Part shown: in pieces, positions 1-6,668 of the stretch
Layout of the letters: each line of letters begins with the position of its first letter
How positions within the stretch are numbered: the first letter of the stretch is position 1
Source: Phycisphaerae bacterium
Lineage (GTDB): Bacteria; Planctomycetota; Phycisphaerae; Sedimentisphaerales; SM23-30
DNA: 11,290 bases
Assembly (NCBI GenBank): GCA_021736565.1
Contig: JAIPFO010000083.1
Location: forward strand, 1 to 11,290
Direction: 5' to 3'
Notes under the pieces: model-generated
Seen by the model: only the letters and a program-made list of their open reading frames with translations
The model's database searches: none
What the model was told of the DNA's origin: nothing
Position numbers and translations under genes: made by a program

Positions 1-1
1 C

Positions 2-1786
2 CCGAATGATAAATTCGAGGTACCGATTAAGCTGTTTAATACCACAGATACCCCTCATACCGTCAATGTCGATTATACCGTCAATGGCCCGCTTTCGATC
101 AGTTCGCCAAATTCACTCAAAGAAATAACTTTGGCCGCCGGTGAATCGGTCACCCATTATCTCCATATCACCGCCGAAGGGATCGGCCCTGCCGATATCC
201 ATATCAAAGCGACAGGAACCGGCCCTGCTTCCTCACAACTACATGCCGCCTTTGACACCACCATCCCCGTCCGCCCATCGTCGCCGCTGCACTCGGTTAT
301 TACGGTCAAGGCGATCCAGGCAGGTGAGAAGCTTACGATTGAACCATCGGATGAGCTTATGGACTTAAAACGTCAGTTGAAGATAAATATCAGCGCACAG
401 CCGGAAGTGCAAATAAGACCCGCCTTCCAGAATCTCATGGACTATCCGTATGGCTGCGCTGAACAGACAAGCAGTAAGCTAATGGCCCTGATCTATGCCG
501 GCCATGTTATGGAAGAATATTCGGAGTCGACCAAAGAGATGGTCCAGGCCGGCATCATAAGGCTCTGGTCAATGCAAACCCTCTCAGGCGGCATCAGTTA
601 CTGGCCGGGCGGATCCTATCCCAATACCTGGGGCACAGGTTATGCCGCATTGTGCCTGGCTGAGGCCAAAAGTGCCGGTTTTGACATTGACAAGCGATTC
701 TCCAGCGAGCTTCTCAAATATATAAAAAGTGAGCTCAAGAGTATTAAGGATAATAACCTGGATATCAACACCAAGGCCCTCTATTGCCGGGTCATCGCAT
801 CTTTTAGCACGCCCCCGACAGGGTGGATGAACCATATCGCAGAACAAAAGGATAAACTTGACCTTGCAGGGCTTGCCCATCTTGCCGGAGCCTTCTTTGC
901 CGCTGGTGAGTATGACCGGGCCAAAGAACTGCTCAAGGATGTTGTACTGACCGGAACCGTTAAAATGTCAACCGGCGGCCGGTTGACATCCCAGATCAGC
1001 CAGGAGGCACTTCTACTTTCGGCAATGATGGATATTATCCCGGATTCTCCACAGGTCATCATCCTTCTCGGCCGTCTTGAAAAAGCACGCGTTAACGGTA
1101 AATGGGGCAACACCTTGGAAAACGCCATCTCCATTGCAGCTCTCTCCAAGTACCAGTTAAGCCTGCCCAAAGACGATCACAAAAACTTCCAGGGCACCAT
1201 TTCCAATGCATCCGGCGAACTTCTGAAATTCGACCATACCCAAAAAGCGTCATGGAAAACAGATGCATTTACCGAAAAGTGCACACTGGGATCCAGCGGG
1301 ACCGGACGAATCTACTTCCTGGCCACCGAACGTGGCTATGGCCGAAAAGAGCTCGTCAAGCCATACAACAACCACCTGACCGTCCAACGCATCTGGACTG
1401 ACAGGAACGGAAAGCCCGTTGATATGAAAAATTTACATGTCGGTGACCTGGTCAATGTAAAGATCACGATCAAGTCCGATTATTCTACCGATAATGTTGC
1501 GATTATTGATGCGCTGCCCGGCGGTATGGAAGTTGAAAACCCCAAACTCAATAACACCGCAATAACCGCCAGCAACGAAAAATTGGATACGCCTGACACC
1601 GTCGAGTTTTTAGATGACAGGGTCCTTCTGTTCTGCAGTACAACAAAGAAGATCAAAAAATTCAATTATGCTGTCCGTGTAACCACCATCGGCACCTTTG
1701 ACCTGCCGCCCATCCAGGCCTCCAGTATGTATGATCCATCGATCGCTTCACTTGGAGCAACCGCTGCCGTGACGATCAAAAAATAA
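2..1786 (+). CDS. Bacterial alpha-2-macroglobulin family protein, C-terminal part (5' end outside window)
   Basis: Open reading frame already running at base 2 and ending with TAA at 1784-1786, so 594 residues of a protein that is usually about 1,500-1,900 aa. The key motif is PYGCAEQTSS at 446-475; the CAEQ core (455-466) is the thioester Cys-Glu-Gln of the thioester domain. It is followed by helical-barrel sequence (WGTGYAALCLAEAKSAGFDI) typical of that domain. The last 140 or so residues (from YGRKELVKPYNN through ALPGGMEVENP to LPPIQASSMYDPSIAS) match the terminal MG10-type domain of bacterial A2Ms. Known of the family: a periplasmic, usually lipid-anchored protease trap in which bait cleavage exposes the thioester, which then binds the attacking protease covalently. 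pbpC follows 124 bp downstream, the classical partner, so the two are probably co-transcribed. The apparent internal start near 131 is not the real start; coding continues upstream in the same frame. The signal peptide and bait region cannot be seen. Confidence 0.93.
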   Translation, partial: PNDKFEVPIKLFNTTDTPHTVNVDYTVNGPLSISSPNSLKEITLAAGESVTHYLHITAEGIGPADIHIKATGTGPASSQLHAAFDTTIPVRPSSPLHSVITVKAIQAGEKLTIEPSDELMDLKRQLKINISAQPEVQIRPAFQNLMDYPYGCAEQTSSKLMALIYAGHVMEEYSESTKEMVQAGIIRLWSMQTLSGGISYWPGGSYPNTWGTGYAALCLAEAKSAGFDIDKRFSSELLKYIKSELKSIKDNNLDINTKALYCRVIASFSTPPTGWMNHIAEQKDKLDLAGLAHLAGAFFAAGEYDRAKELLKDVVLTGTVKMSTGGRLTSQISQEALLLSAMMDIIPDSPQVIILLGRLEKARVNGKWGNTLENAISIAALSKYQLSLPKDDHKNFQGTISNASGELLKFDHTQKASWKTDAFTEKCTLGSSGTGRIYFLATERGYGRKELVKPYNNHLTVQRIWTDRNGKPVDMKNLHVGDLVNVKITIKSDYSTDNVAIIDALPGGMEVENPKLNNTAITASNEKLDTPDTVEFLDDRVLLFCSTTKKIKKFNYAVRVTTIGTFDLPPIQASSMYDPSIASLGATAAVTIKK

Positions 1787-1806
1787 GTAAGTGTTCACAT
1801 AAATTT

Positions 1807-1896
1807 AATTCCCATGTCAAAAGTCACTTTTGGAGCGATATATCGGTCCTTAAGATGCGGAAAATGGGCTCCAAAAATACTTATGACCCTGGCGTC
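1807..1896 (-). repeat. 90-bp palindromic interspersed repeat, copy 1
   Basis: Fills most of the A2M-pbpC gap. Read on the minus strand it starts GACGCCAGGGTCATAAGT and ends ACTTTTGACATGGGAATT. The inner arms AAGTATTTTTGGAGC and GCTCCAAAAGTGACTT pair almost perfectly around a CTTAAG centre. It is nearly identical to copy 4 (8353-8442) over its whole length. The flanking hexamers AAATTT and AAAACT are only partly alike, so no clear target duplication is visible. The element ends 14 bp before the pbpC ATG. Confidence 0.85.
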
Positions 1897-1910
1897 AAAA
1901 CTACTTCACA

Positions 1911-4019
1911 ATGAAACACTTCTTCAATCAAAAATTAAGACGCAGGATCAAAAGAACGCTCAAGTGCAGTGCGATCATCATTGTATTGATGACCATCGTC
2001 TGGAATATCCTTTTGGCCCTGTTTCCATTTCCTACCCAGAAGTTGGATAGATGGCAGAGCAGCCCGGCGGTATTTGACTGTAAAGGTCGGCCGTTGCTGA
2101 GTATTATCAGTCCAGACCAGCAGTGGCGGCGTTCTGTTGGACTTGATGAGATGTCAGACTGGCTGATAAAAGCAACACTTGCGGTTGAAGATGGGCGGTT
2201 CTATGACCACGGGGGTATCGACCCCCTCTCGATTATGCGTGCGGTTAAGCAGAATATCACTTGCTTTAGAACAATTTCCGGTGCCAGCACACTCGATATG
2301 CAGATCTGCCGTATGATGGAAGACCGGCCTCGAACATACACCTCCAAGCTGATCGAAGCTTTTTATGCGATTCGGCTCAATGACATCAAAAGTAAAGATG
2401 ACATTCTCGCGCTCTATCTGAATAATGCCCCTTACGGCGGTAATTACAGGGGCGTTGAAATGGCGTCACTGGTTTATTTTGATAAGCATGCCAGGGATCT
2501 TTCTCTCGGTGAGGCGGCCCTGATCGCCGGGCTTCCCCAATCGCCATCCCGGCTTCAGCCCGATAAAAACCTCCCGGCCGCCTTGAAACGCCAAAAAACT
2601 GTATTGCAATGTATGCTCGATAAGCAGATGATCACTGCGAAGCAAATGGCACAGGCCCGGGAAGGTATTATCGTCAAGTCTGAGAGATTAAATACGATGA
2701 AAGCCTTCCATGCGGGCTGGATGGCTTTGAATCGGCAGGCCAGGGGCGGTAAAACAACGATTGACCTGGATATTCAAAATGAAATGGAGACCCTGGCCGC
2801 AGAGAATCTCACCCGGCTGCCCCCCGGAACCGAGCAGGCAGTCGTGATCATCGATATTGAAAATTCCTCTATTGTCGCCCTGGCAGGCTCCGGCGACCCA
2901 TCCGACCCTGTCGATGGCCAGGTCAATGGGGCCCTGGCCCGAAGAAGTCCCGGTTCCGCCCTTAAACCATTCATTTACGCCGCGGCGTTTGAAGCAGGCC
3001 GCCTGAATCGACACACCATGGTTCACGATATCCCCATCCAGCGAGGCGGCTGGAACCCCGCTAATTTCAACAGAACTTTTACCGGCAAAACGACCGTCGA
3101 GAATGCCCTGGTCCGTTCATTAAATGTCCCGGCGATACTGGTCGCAGAAGGTATCGGCCTTTCACGATGCTGCAGAATGATCCAGCAGGCAGGCATTCAC
3201 CTGCCGCCAGACGCGATAAAAAAAGGCGGCCTGGCCCTGGCCGTCGGCGGTATCGAAGTCTCGCTCCTGGAACTCACCAACGCCTATGCCACCCTCGGAA
3301 GGCAGGGAATCCGCTCCAATGTCCGACTCTATACCTCTGAGCCGGTAAAAACCATATCTGCGATACAACCAGACGTCTGCGCGGTGATCAACGATATCCT
3401 GTCATCCCATAACCGCTCCCTGTATGGTACTACCGATTCACCGGATTCCATACCGTGGTTCATGTACAAAACAGGAACCAGCTCCGGCCGAAGAGACGCC
3501 TGGGCGGTTGGCCATAATGGGAAATATGCCATCGGTATTTGGGTCGGCCAGTTCCGAGGCACCGGCCGATATGAATATGTGGGGATACAGGCCGCGGTAC
3601 CACTTTTAACCGCGATTTTTACCAGGACAAGCATTCGAAACGATCATTCCCCCCCCGCTCCGCCAAAATTAATCGTTAGAAATCCCCTCCCTGCCCCAAA
3701 AGAAGTCGCAGCGAACCTTAAAATCATCACCCCGTCCAATGGCGACATTTTCTACACCATCAATGGCATCGCCATGGTGAATATCAAAGCAAACACAGAG
3801 AGCCATCTCACCTGGTTCCTCAACGGTAAAGTGATTGACACAAATAATAAGGTGGACGCCCACATCAAGGCCAACCTTACACCTGGGATCTACGATCTCA
3901 AATGCATTGACCAGAAAGCAACCAACGCATCCATACAATTTACGGTCCGTTCAAGCCGCAGTCCCATATCCGCCAGCGCAAAGATAACGCCCACGTCAAA
4001 AGTCATTTCGCAGCGTTAA
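1911..4019 (+). CDS. pbpC: Penicillin-binding protein 1C (bifunctional peptidoglycan transglycosylase/transpeptidase)
   Basis: 702 aa, near the usual family length (E. coli PbpC is about 770). Arg/Lys-rich N-terminus, then one membrane anchor at about residues 19-41. The GT51 glycosyltransferase domain follows, with ATLAVEDGRFYDHGGID (catalytic Glu93), GASTLDMQ (124-131) and LYLNNAPYGGNYRGVEMAS (168-186). The transpeptidase domain carries SPGSALKPF with nucleophile Ser349 and Lys352, SLN at 403-405 and KTGTS at 520-524. The C-terminal 90 or so residues (from about 600: KIITPSNGDIFYTING) fit the BiPBP_C domain that marks PBP1C. It polymerises and cross-links glycan on the outer face of the inner membrane; beside A2M it is thought to act in envelope repair. 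The ATG at 1911 gives a proper anchor but has no Shine-Dalgarno, and repeat copy 1 ends 14 bp before it. The last ten or so codons and the TAA lie in repeat copy 2. Asp129 in GASTLDMQ replaces the usual Thr. Confidence 0.95.
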   Translation: MKHFFNQKLRRRIKRTLKCSAIIIVLMTIVWNILLALFPFPTQKLDRWQSSPAVFDCKGRPLLSIISPDQQWRRSVGLDEMSDWLIKATLAVEDGRFYDHGGIDPLSIMRAVKQNITCFRTISGASTLDMQICRMMEDRPRTYTSKLIEAFYAIRLNDIKSKDDILALYLNNAPYGGNYRGVEMASLVYFDKHARDLSLGEAALIAGLPQSPSRLQPDKNLPAALKRQKTVLQCMLDKQMITAKQMAQAREGIIVKSERLNTMKAFHAGWMALNRQARGGKTTIDLDIQNEMETLAAENLTRLPPGTEQAVVIIDIENSSIVALAGSGDPSDPVDGQVNGALARRSPGSALKPFIYAAAFEAGRLNRHTMVHDIPIQRGGWNPANFNRTFTGKTTVENALVRSLNVPAILVAEGIGLSRCCRMIQQAGIHLPPDAIKKGGLALAVGGIEVSLLELTNAYATLGRQGIRSNVRLYTSEPVKTISAIQPDVCAVINDILSSHNRSLYGTTDSPDSIPWFMYKTGTSSGRRDAWAVGHNGKYAIGIWVGQFRGTGRYEYVGIQAAVPLLTAIFTRTSIRNDHSPPAPPKLIVRNPLPAPKEVAANLKIITPSNGDIFYTINGIAMVNIKANTESHLTWFLNGKVIDTNNKVDAHIKANLTPGIYDLKCIDQKATNASIQFTVRSSRSPISASAKITPTSKVISQR

Positions 4020-4074
4020 GATCGCGCCTTAAGACGCGAAAAACGAGCTTTAAAATACTTATGACATGGGCGTC
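3986..4074 (-). repeat. 90-bp palindromic interspersed repeat, copy 2 (overlaps pbpC 3' end)
   Basis: On the minus strand it starts GACGCCCATGTCATAAGT and ends ACTTTTGACGTGGGCGTT, so the two termini are close to perfect inverted repeats (consensus ACGCCCAYGTCAWAAGT). The core is diverged from copy 1 but keeps AAGTATTTTAAAGCTCG, CTTAAGGCGCGAT and GAAATGACTTTTGACG in order. The first 34 bp code for the end of PbpC and include its stop codon at 4017-4019. An 11-bp direct repeat AAAGATAACGC occurs at its left edge (3980-3990) and again at 4096-4106. Confidence 0.8.
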
Positions 4075-4090
4075 AATAATGATTACTTTC

Positions 4091-4176
4091 GGATTAAAGA
4101 TAACGCAACGCACTCAAGCCCTGCGGCCATAACGCTTTTAATCCAACAGGACAAAAAGTACGAGTCTACTTGTCCT
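4091..4176. terminator. Inverted repeats between the convergent ends of pbpC and the lipoprotein gene
   Basis: Two structures are visible. GGATTAAAG (4091-4099) and CTTTTAATCC (4135-4144) form a long-loop inverted repeat. A compact hairpin follows at 4148-4176: AGGACA, a 3-nt bulge, AGTA, loop CGAGTC, TACT, TGTCCT. The second hairpin overlaps the lipoprotein stop codon (4175-4177). Neither strand shows a clean T-tract directly after the stem (plus reads ATTTAGCCATTTTT), so this is at best a weak bidirectional terminator serving both convergent genes. Confidence 0.4.
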
Positions 4177-5290
4177 ATTTAGCCATTTTTATCACTGAAA
4201 GCGTATAGGGCTTATCAAATGCCTTGTTCTTCAGACCCGGGAACGGCATATCGAAATTGGCGATGATCATTTCATCACCACGGATCACGCATTCACACGG
4301 CTGATCGAGCAGGCCATCGGCCCCATTACTATCCTCATTGATCCATATCGTTCGCACCATCCCATTGGGTGAAATCGCTACAATAGCGTTCCGCTGCGAG
4401 TCGTTTACATAGACGATATCGGTTTCCAGATCACAGAACAGACCGTCTGAGCAGGGCAACTCCTTGGGGTTGTTAACAAAAATCTCTTGAGAGGCCACCG
4501 AACCATCATCGCTAAAGATGAATTTATGCACCTTCCCATCACCGAAACTGCCACAGTACAAATTGCCGCGGCTGTCAAGCGTGAGCCCGTCGGCCCCTGC
4601 CATATCATCACGGGGGTTCGGATCCGTCTTGAGCCTGCCGATCAGATGCTCATCGGTACCAAAAGGCTTCAGCTTCACGGGACCGTCTTTGAATTCGGCG
4701 ATATTGAACTTATAGATCGAGCTTATCCCTTTTTCGTTGGGCAGATCCATGAAGGTGTCGCTCACAAAAATCGTATCGCCCTTCCAGATCACCGCGTTGG
4801 ATAATTGGAATCCCTCAACAACCACATCAGCCGAAACCGCCTGGCCATCCTTGATATTCACCCGGATCAGGCGTGAACGATGGTCTTTTCCGTCACGTTT
4901 ATTGTAAAAATACTGATTGTCCGCGACGTACAGGTTGCCGTCCGGGCCAAAATCCAGCCCCATCGGACAGCCACGCCCCGTCTCAGGATGGACCGGCATC
5001 GCGTAGAATAACGAGACGTCATTCTTCGGGTTGATCGTCAACAATACCCCCGGATAGCTCTCATCATTAAAATTAGGAGCCGCCAGAATAATATTTCCTG
5101 TTTCGGCGTCCAGGGTCATCCCATCAGGGGTATTGCAATACTCCGGCAATGTCAAAAACAATGCAGGCCTGGCAACATCCGCCCCGGCACCACCGGCCGC
5201 CCCACCACAACCATTCAACGTGACCATCGCCATTGCCATCGCCAAAACAACAAAACCTTTGACAAGCATTTTTGGAGTCAGATTCAACAT
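4175..5290 (-). CDS. Exported lipoprotein with SMP-30/gluconolactonase-like beta-propeller
   Basis: 371 aa from ATG at 5290 (minus). This start is chosen because it directly opens a lipoprotein signal: Lys7/Lys11, hydrophobic VVLAMAMAMVTL, then lipobox LNGC with Cys28. It also has AAGGA about 10 nt upstream. The frame stays open to 5440, but that extension has no start signal and runs over a candidate terminator and promoter. After a Gly/Ala-rich linker (29-40) come repeated propeller-like strands: TPDGMTLDAETGNIILA (54-70), CPMGLDFGPDGNLYVADN (108-125), LSNAVIWKGDTIFVSD (163-178), GADGLTLDSRGNLYCGS (232-248), CSDGLFCDLETDIVYVND (280-297) and GADGLLDQPCECVIRGD (323-339). DG-x-x-D-x-x-GNLY is typical of SMP-30/gluconolactonase-like propellers, whose metal ligands include Asn and Asp in such loops. 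The substrate is unknown; it could be a sugar lactonase-like hydrolase or a binding protein. Several unpaired-looking Cys residues (52, 108, 246, 280, 286, 332, 334) may form disulfides. Confidence 0.8.
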   Translation of the reverse strand: MLNLTPKMLVKGFVVLAMAMAMVTLNGCGGAAGGAGADVARPALFLTLPEYCNTPDGMTLDAETGNIILAAPNFNDESYPGVLLTINPKNDVSLFYAMPVHPETGRGCPMGLDFGPDGNLYVADNQYFYNKRDGKDHRSRLIRVNIKDGQAVSADVVVEGFQLSNAVIWKGDTIFVSDTFMDLPNEKGISSIYKFNIAEFKDGPVKLKPFGTDEHLIGRLKTDPNPRDDMAGADGLTLDSRGNLYCGSFGDGKVHKFIFSDDGSVASQEIFVNNPKELPCSDGLFCDLETDIVYVNDSQRNAIVAISPNGMVRTIWINEDSNGADGLLDQPCECVIRGDEMIIANFDMPFPGLKNKAFDKPYTLSVIKMAK

Positions 5291-5362
5291 AACAACTTTT
5301 CCTTTCAAAGCAAGACCCATAAAATTAGACCCAAACTGGCCCTTTTGCCAGCCGGATGCACC

Positions 5363-5391
5363 ATCAAACACTTTTGGAGATAACCTGTCAA
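5363..5391 (-). promoter_or_regulatory. Candidate sigma70-type promoter of the lipoprotein gene
   Basis: On the minus strand TTGACA (5391-5386), a 17-bp spacer, then TTTGAT (5368-5363). Transcription would start near 5356 and give a leader of about 65 nt before the ATG at 5290. It lies just after the rsmE terminator-like hairpin, so the order terminator-promoter-gene is sensible. The -10 is only a fair match. Confidence 0.4.
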
Positions 5392-5428
5392 GTATAAAAT
5401 ATTGCCTCCTGAGCCTCACCCGTCGGCC

Positions 5429-5459
5429 AAAAAGGACCATAAGAAAACGCCCAGGTCCT
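5429..5459 (-). terminator. Terminator-like hairpin after rsmE
   Basis: On the minus strand AGGACC (5459-5454), a 15-nt loop and GGTCCT (5438-5433) are followed directly by a run of T (5433-5429). It begins about 20 bp past the rsmE stop codon at 5480. The stem is only 6 bp, so strength is uncertain. Confidence 0.45.
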
Positions 5460-5479
5460 ATAAGGATGAAATCGCTAAA

Positions 5480-6199
5480 TTATCGCGCGACCGACAGTAT
5501 CGCGGCAAAGGCCACCGAGGCGGCTTCTATTCTTAAGATCGAATCGGTCAATCGTGTCTCCAGTGCCCCGGCCCGTTCCAACACCTCTCGCTCTTCATCA
5601 GTCATTCCACCTTCCGGCCCGACAAAGGCAACCGTCGCCGAACGAATCGGCAGTAGCCCGGTGAGCCGCTGAGCGGATGATTCCAGGCTGCCAGCGAGCA
5701 ATCGCCCCCCGGGATAATCATGCTGCACGGTAGCAACCACATCTGCAAAACGTCGCGGCGGGTCAATTTGAGGCAAGACAAGGCGACGACATTGCTTGGC
5801 GGCGGTAATGGCCAAAGTATTATATCGCTGAACAATGTTAGGGTTCTTAGGCTGCTTGACTGTTCGCTCAAAAAGAGTCGGACATATCCGGTCAACACCC
5901 AGTTCGGTACATTGACTGATCAGCCAGTCGAATCGATCCTTCTTGGCCACACTGGCGGCGATAATAATTTCGGACGGTGCCGGCAAAGCCGGTTCACTTA
6001 TGTCCTGAACCCACAGCATCGCGGTATCTCTTTTAACCGCGGTGATCGTCGCAACCGCCAACCGCCCATGGCCGTCAAACAGCTCCACCCTATCGGAAAC
6101 CCCAAGCCGCATGACGCGTGTCATGTGATGAATTTCAGGTCCGGTAACTTCAATATCTCCCTGGGTTATCGGACAGATATAAAATCGAGCTAAACTCAT
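5480..6199 (-). CDS. rsmE: 16S rRNA (uracil(1498)-N3)-methyltransferase
   Basis: 239 aa, the normal length for RsmE. It methylates N3 of U1498 in helix 44 of 16S rRNA, in the assembled 30S subunit, using S-adenosylmethionine. The N-terminal 70 or so residues form the PUA-like RNA-binding domain (MSLARFYICP, EIHHMTRVMRLGVSDRVELFDG). The SPOUT methyltransferase domain follows: KKDRFDWLISQCTELGV (86-102), AAKQCRR (133-139), the SAM-site loop FVGPEGGMTDEE (192-203) and the knot motif SILRIEAASVAFAAIL (220-235), matching the family pattern GPEGG...RILRxETA. The start at 6199 is preceded by AGGAGA (6212-6207 on minus) at good spacing. The expected Leu-Gly before the ILR motif is Leu-Thr here. Probably a single-gene unit, as a terminator-like hairpin follows it and the next gene has its own candidate promoter. 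Confidence 0.95.
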   Translation of the reverse strand: MSLARFYICPITQGDIEVTGPEIHHMTRVMRLGVSDRVELFDGHGRLAVATITAVKRDTAMLWVQDISEPALPAPSEIIIAASVAKKDRFDWLISQCTELGVDRICPTLFERTVKQPKNPNIVQRYNTLAITAAKQCRRLVLPQIDPPRRFADVVATVQHDYPGGRLLAGSLESSAQRLTGLLPIRSATVAFVGPEGGMTDEEREVLERAGALETRLTDSILRIEAASVAFAAILSVAR

Positions 6200-6294
6200 T
6201 TAAAATTCTCCTGAATGAATATTGGACAAAGCTTCCGTAATAATCCTGATGGGTGCGACAAAAAACATTATTAACAAGTTAAAACGTCGATTAC

Positions 6295-6336
6295 ATACTG
6301 ATATCAACGCTTGATAATACTTTTGACGCGAATGTC
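6295..6336 (+). repeat. Partial copy of the 90-bp repeat (right half, copy 6)
   Basis: CTGATATCAACGCTTGATAA then TACTTTTGACGCGAATGTC lines up with the right half of the full copies (CCGATATATCGCT...ACTTTTGACGTGGACATC). The left half cannot be recognised. The final TTGACGCGAATGTCAA is itself an inverted repeat. Confidence 0.55.
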
Positions 6337-6338
6337 AA
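6311..6338 (-). promoter_or_regulatory. Candidate rsmE promoter built from the repeat end
   Basis: On the minus strand TTGACA (6338-6333), 16-bp spacer, TATCAA (6316-6311). The perfect -35 spans the terminus of the half repeat. The predicted leader is about 105 nt to the rsmE ATG at 6199. The -10 is moderate. Confidence 0.3.
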
Positions 6339-6363
6339 TCCTGCCGTTTTTTCAATTATTACG

Positions 6364-6387
6364 AAAAATCCCGGGCTTCTATCGGGA
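6364..6387 (-). terminator. Terminator-like hairpin upstream of rsmE promoter
   Basis: On the minus strand TCCCG (6387-6383), 9-nt loop, CGGGA (6373-6369), then TTTTT (6368-6364). No minus-strand gene lies upstream of it, so it would only stop antisense transcription coming from the acidic-protein gene, or be a chance hairpin. Confidence 0.35.
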
Positions 6388-6668
6388 CGGCAACACACAA
6401 GAGCCTCGTTGAAAAGAAATTTACACCAAACAGCCACATGAAATCAACCGTTTTTTTTATCCAACCAACGAATCTGCTCGATAATATCATTACGCTCACC
6501 TTAACGCCAATTATAAAATATATTTTGTCTTTATTGAATTACTATTCTATTTGGCCGATAGTGTTAAAGTATTAGTATCAATGGAACGTGGCTTAAAAAA
6601 ATTCATCTGGGTCAAAACGCCCACAAAAAGCTGTTGAAAAAGATGCATCAGACAGGAACTGAACAATC

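Larger units (their letters stand above)
6200..6668. other. 469-bp divergent intergenic region between rsmE and the acidic-protein gene
   Basis: No believable gene on either strand; the open minus frame at 6593-6973 is a Ser-rich antisense shadow of the next gene. It contains the rsmE ribosome binding site (6207-6212), the half repeat copy (6295-6336), a candidate rsmE promoter (6311-6338) and a minus-strand terminator-like hairpin (6364-6387). The stretch 6440-6560 is clearly AT-rich and should hold the promoter of the plus-strand gene, but I found no convincing -35/-10 pair. AGGA (6654-6657) is the ribosome binding site of the plus-strand gene. Confidence 0.6.

Noticed and set aside
1814..2050. 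Open plus frame overlapping the pbpC start
   Set aside because: It begins inside repeat copy 1 and runs out of frame over the pbpC anchor; no protein-like features.
5269..5380. TTTTTGGAG / CACTTTTGGAG words resembling the repeat arm
   Set aside because: Only 9-11 bp match, one lies within coding sequence, and the rest of the element is absent; likely chance.
5291..5440. 50-codon upstream extension of the lipoprotein reading frame
   Set aside because: It would bury the lipoprotein signal peptide and lipobox inside the protein, has no ribosome binding site, and overlaps a candidate promoter and terminator.
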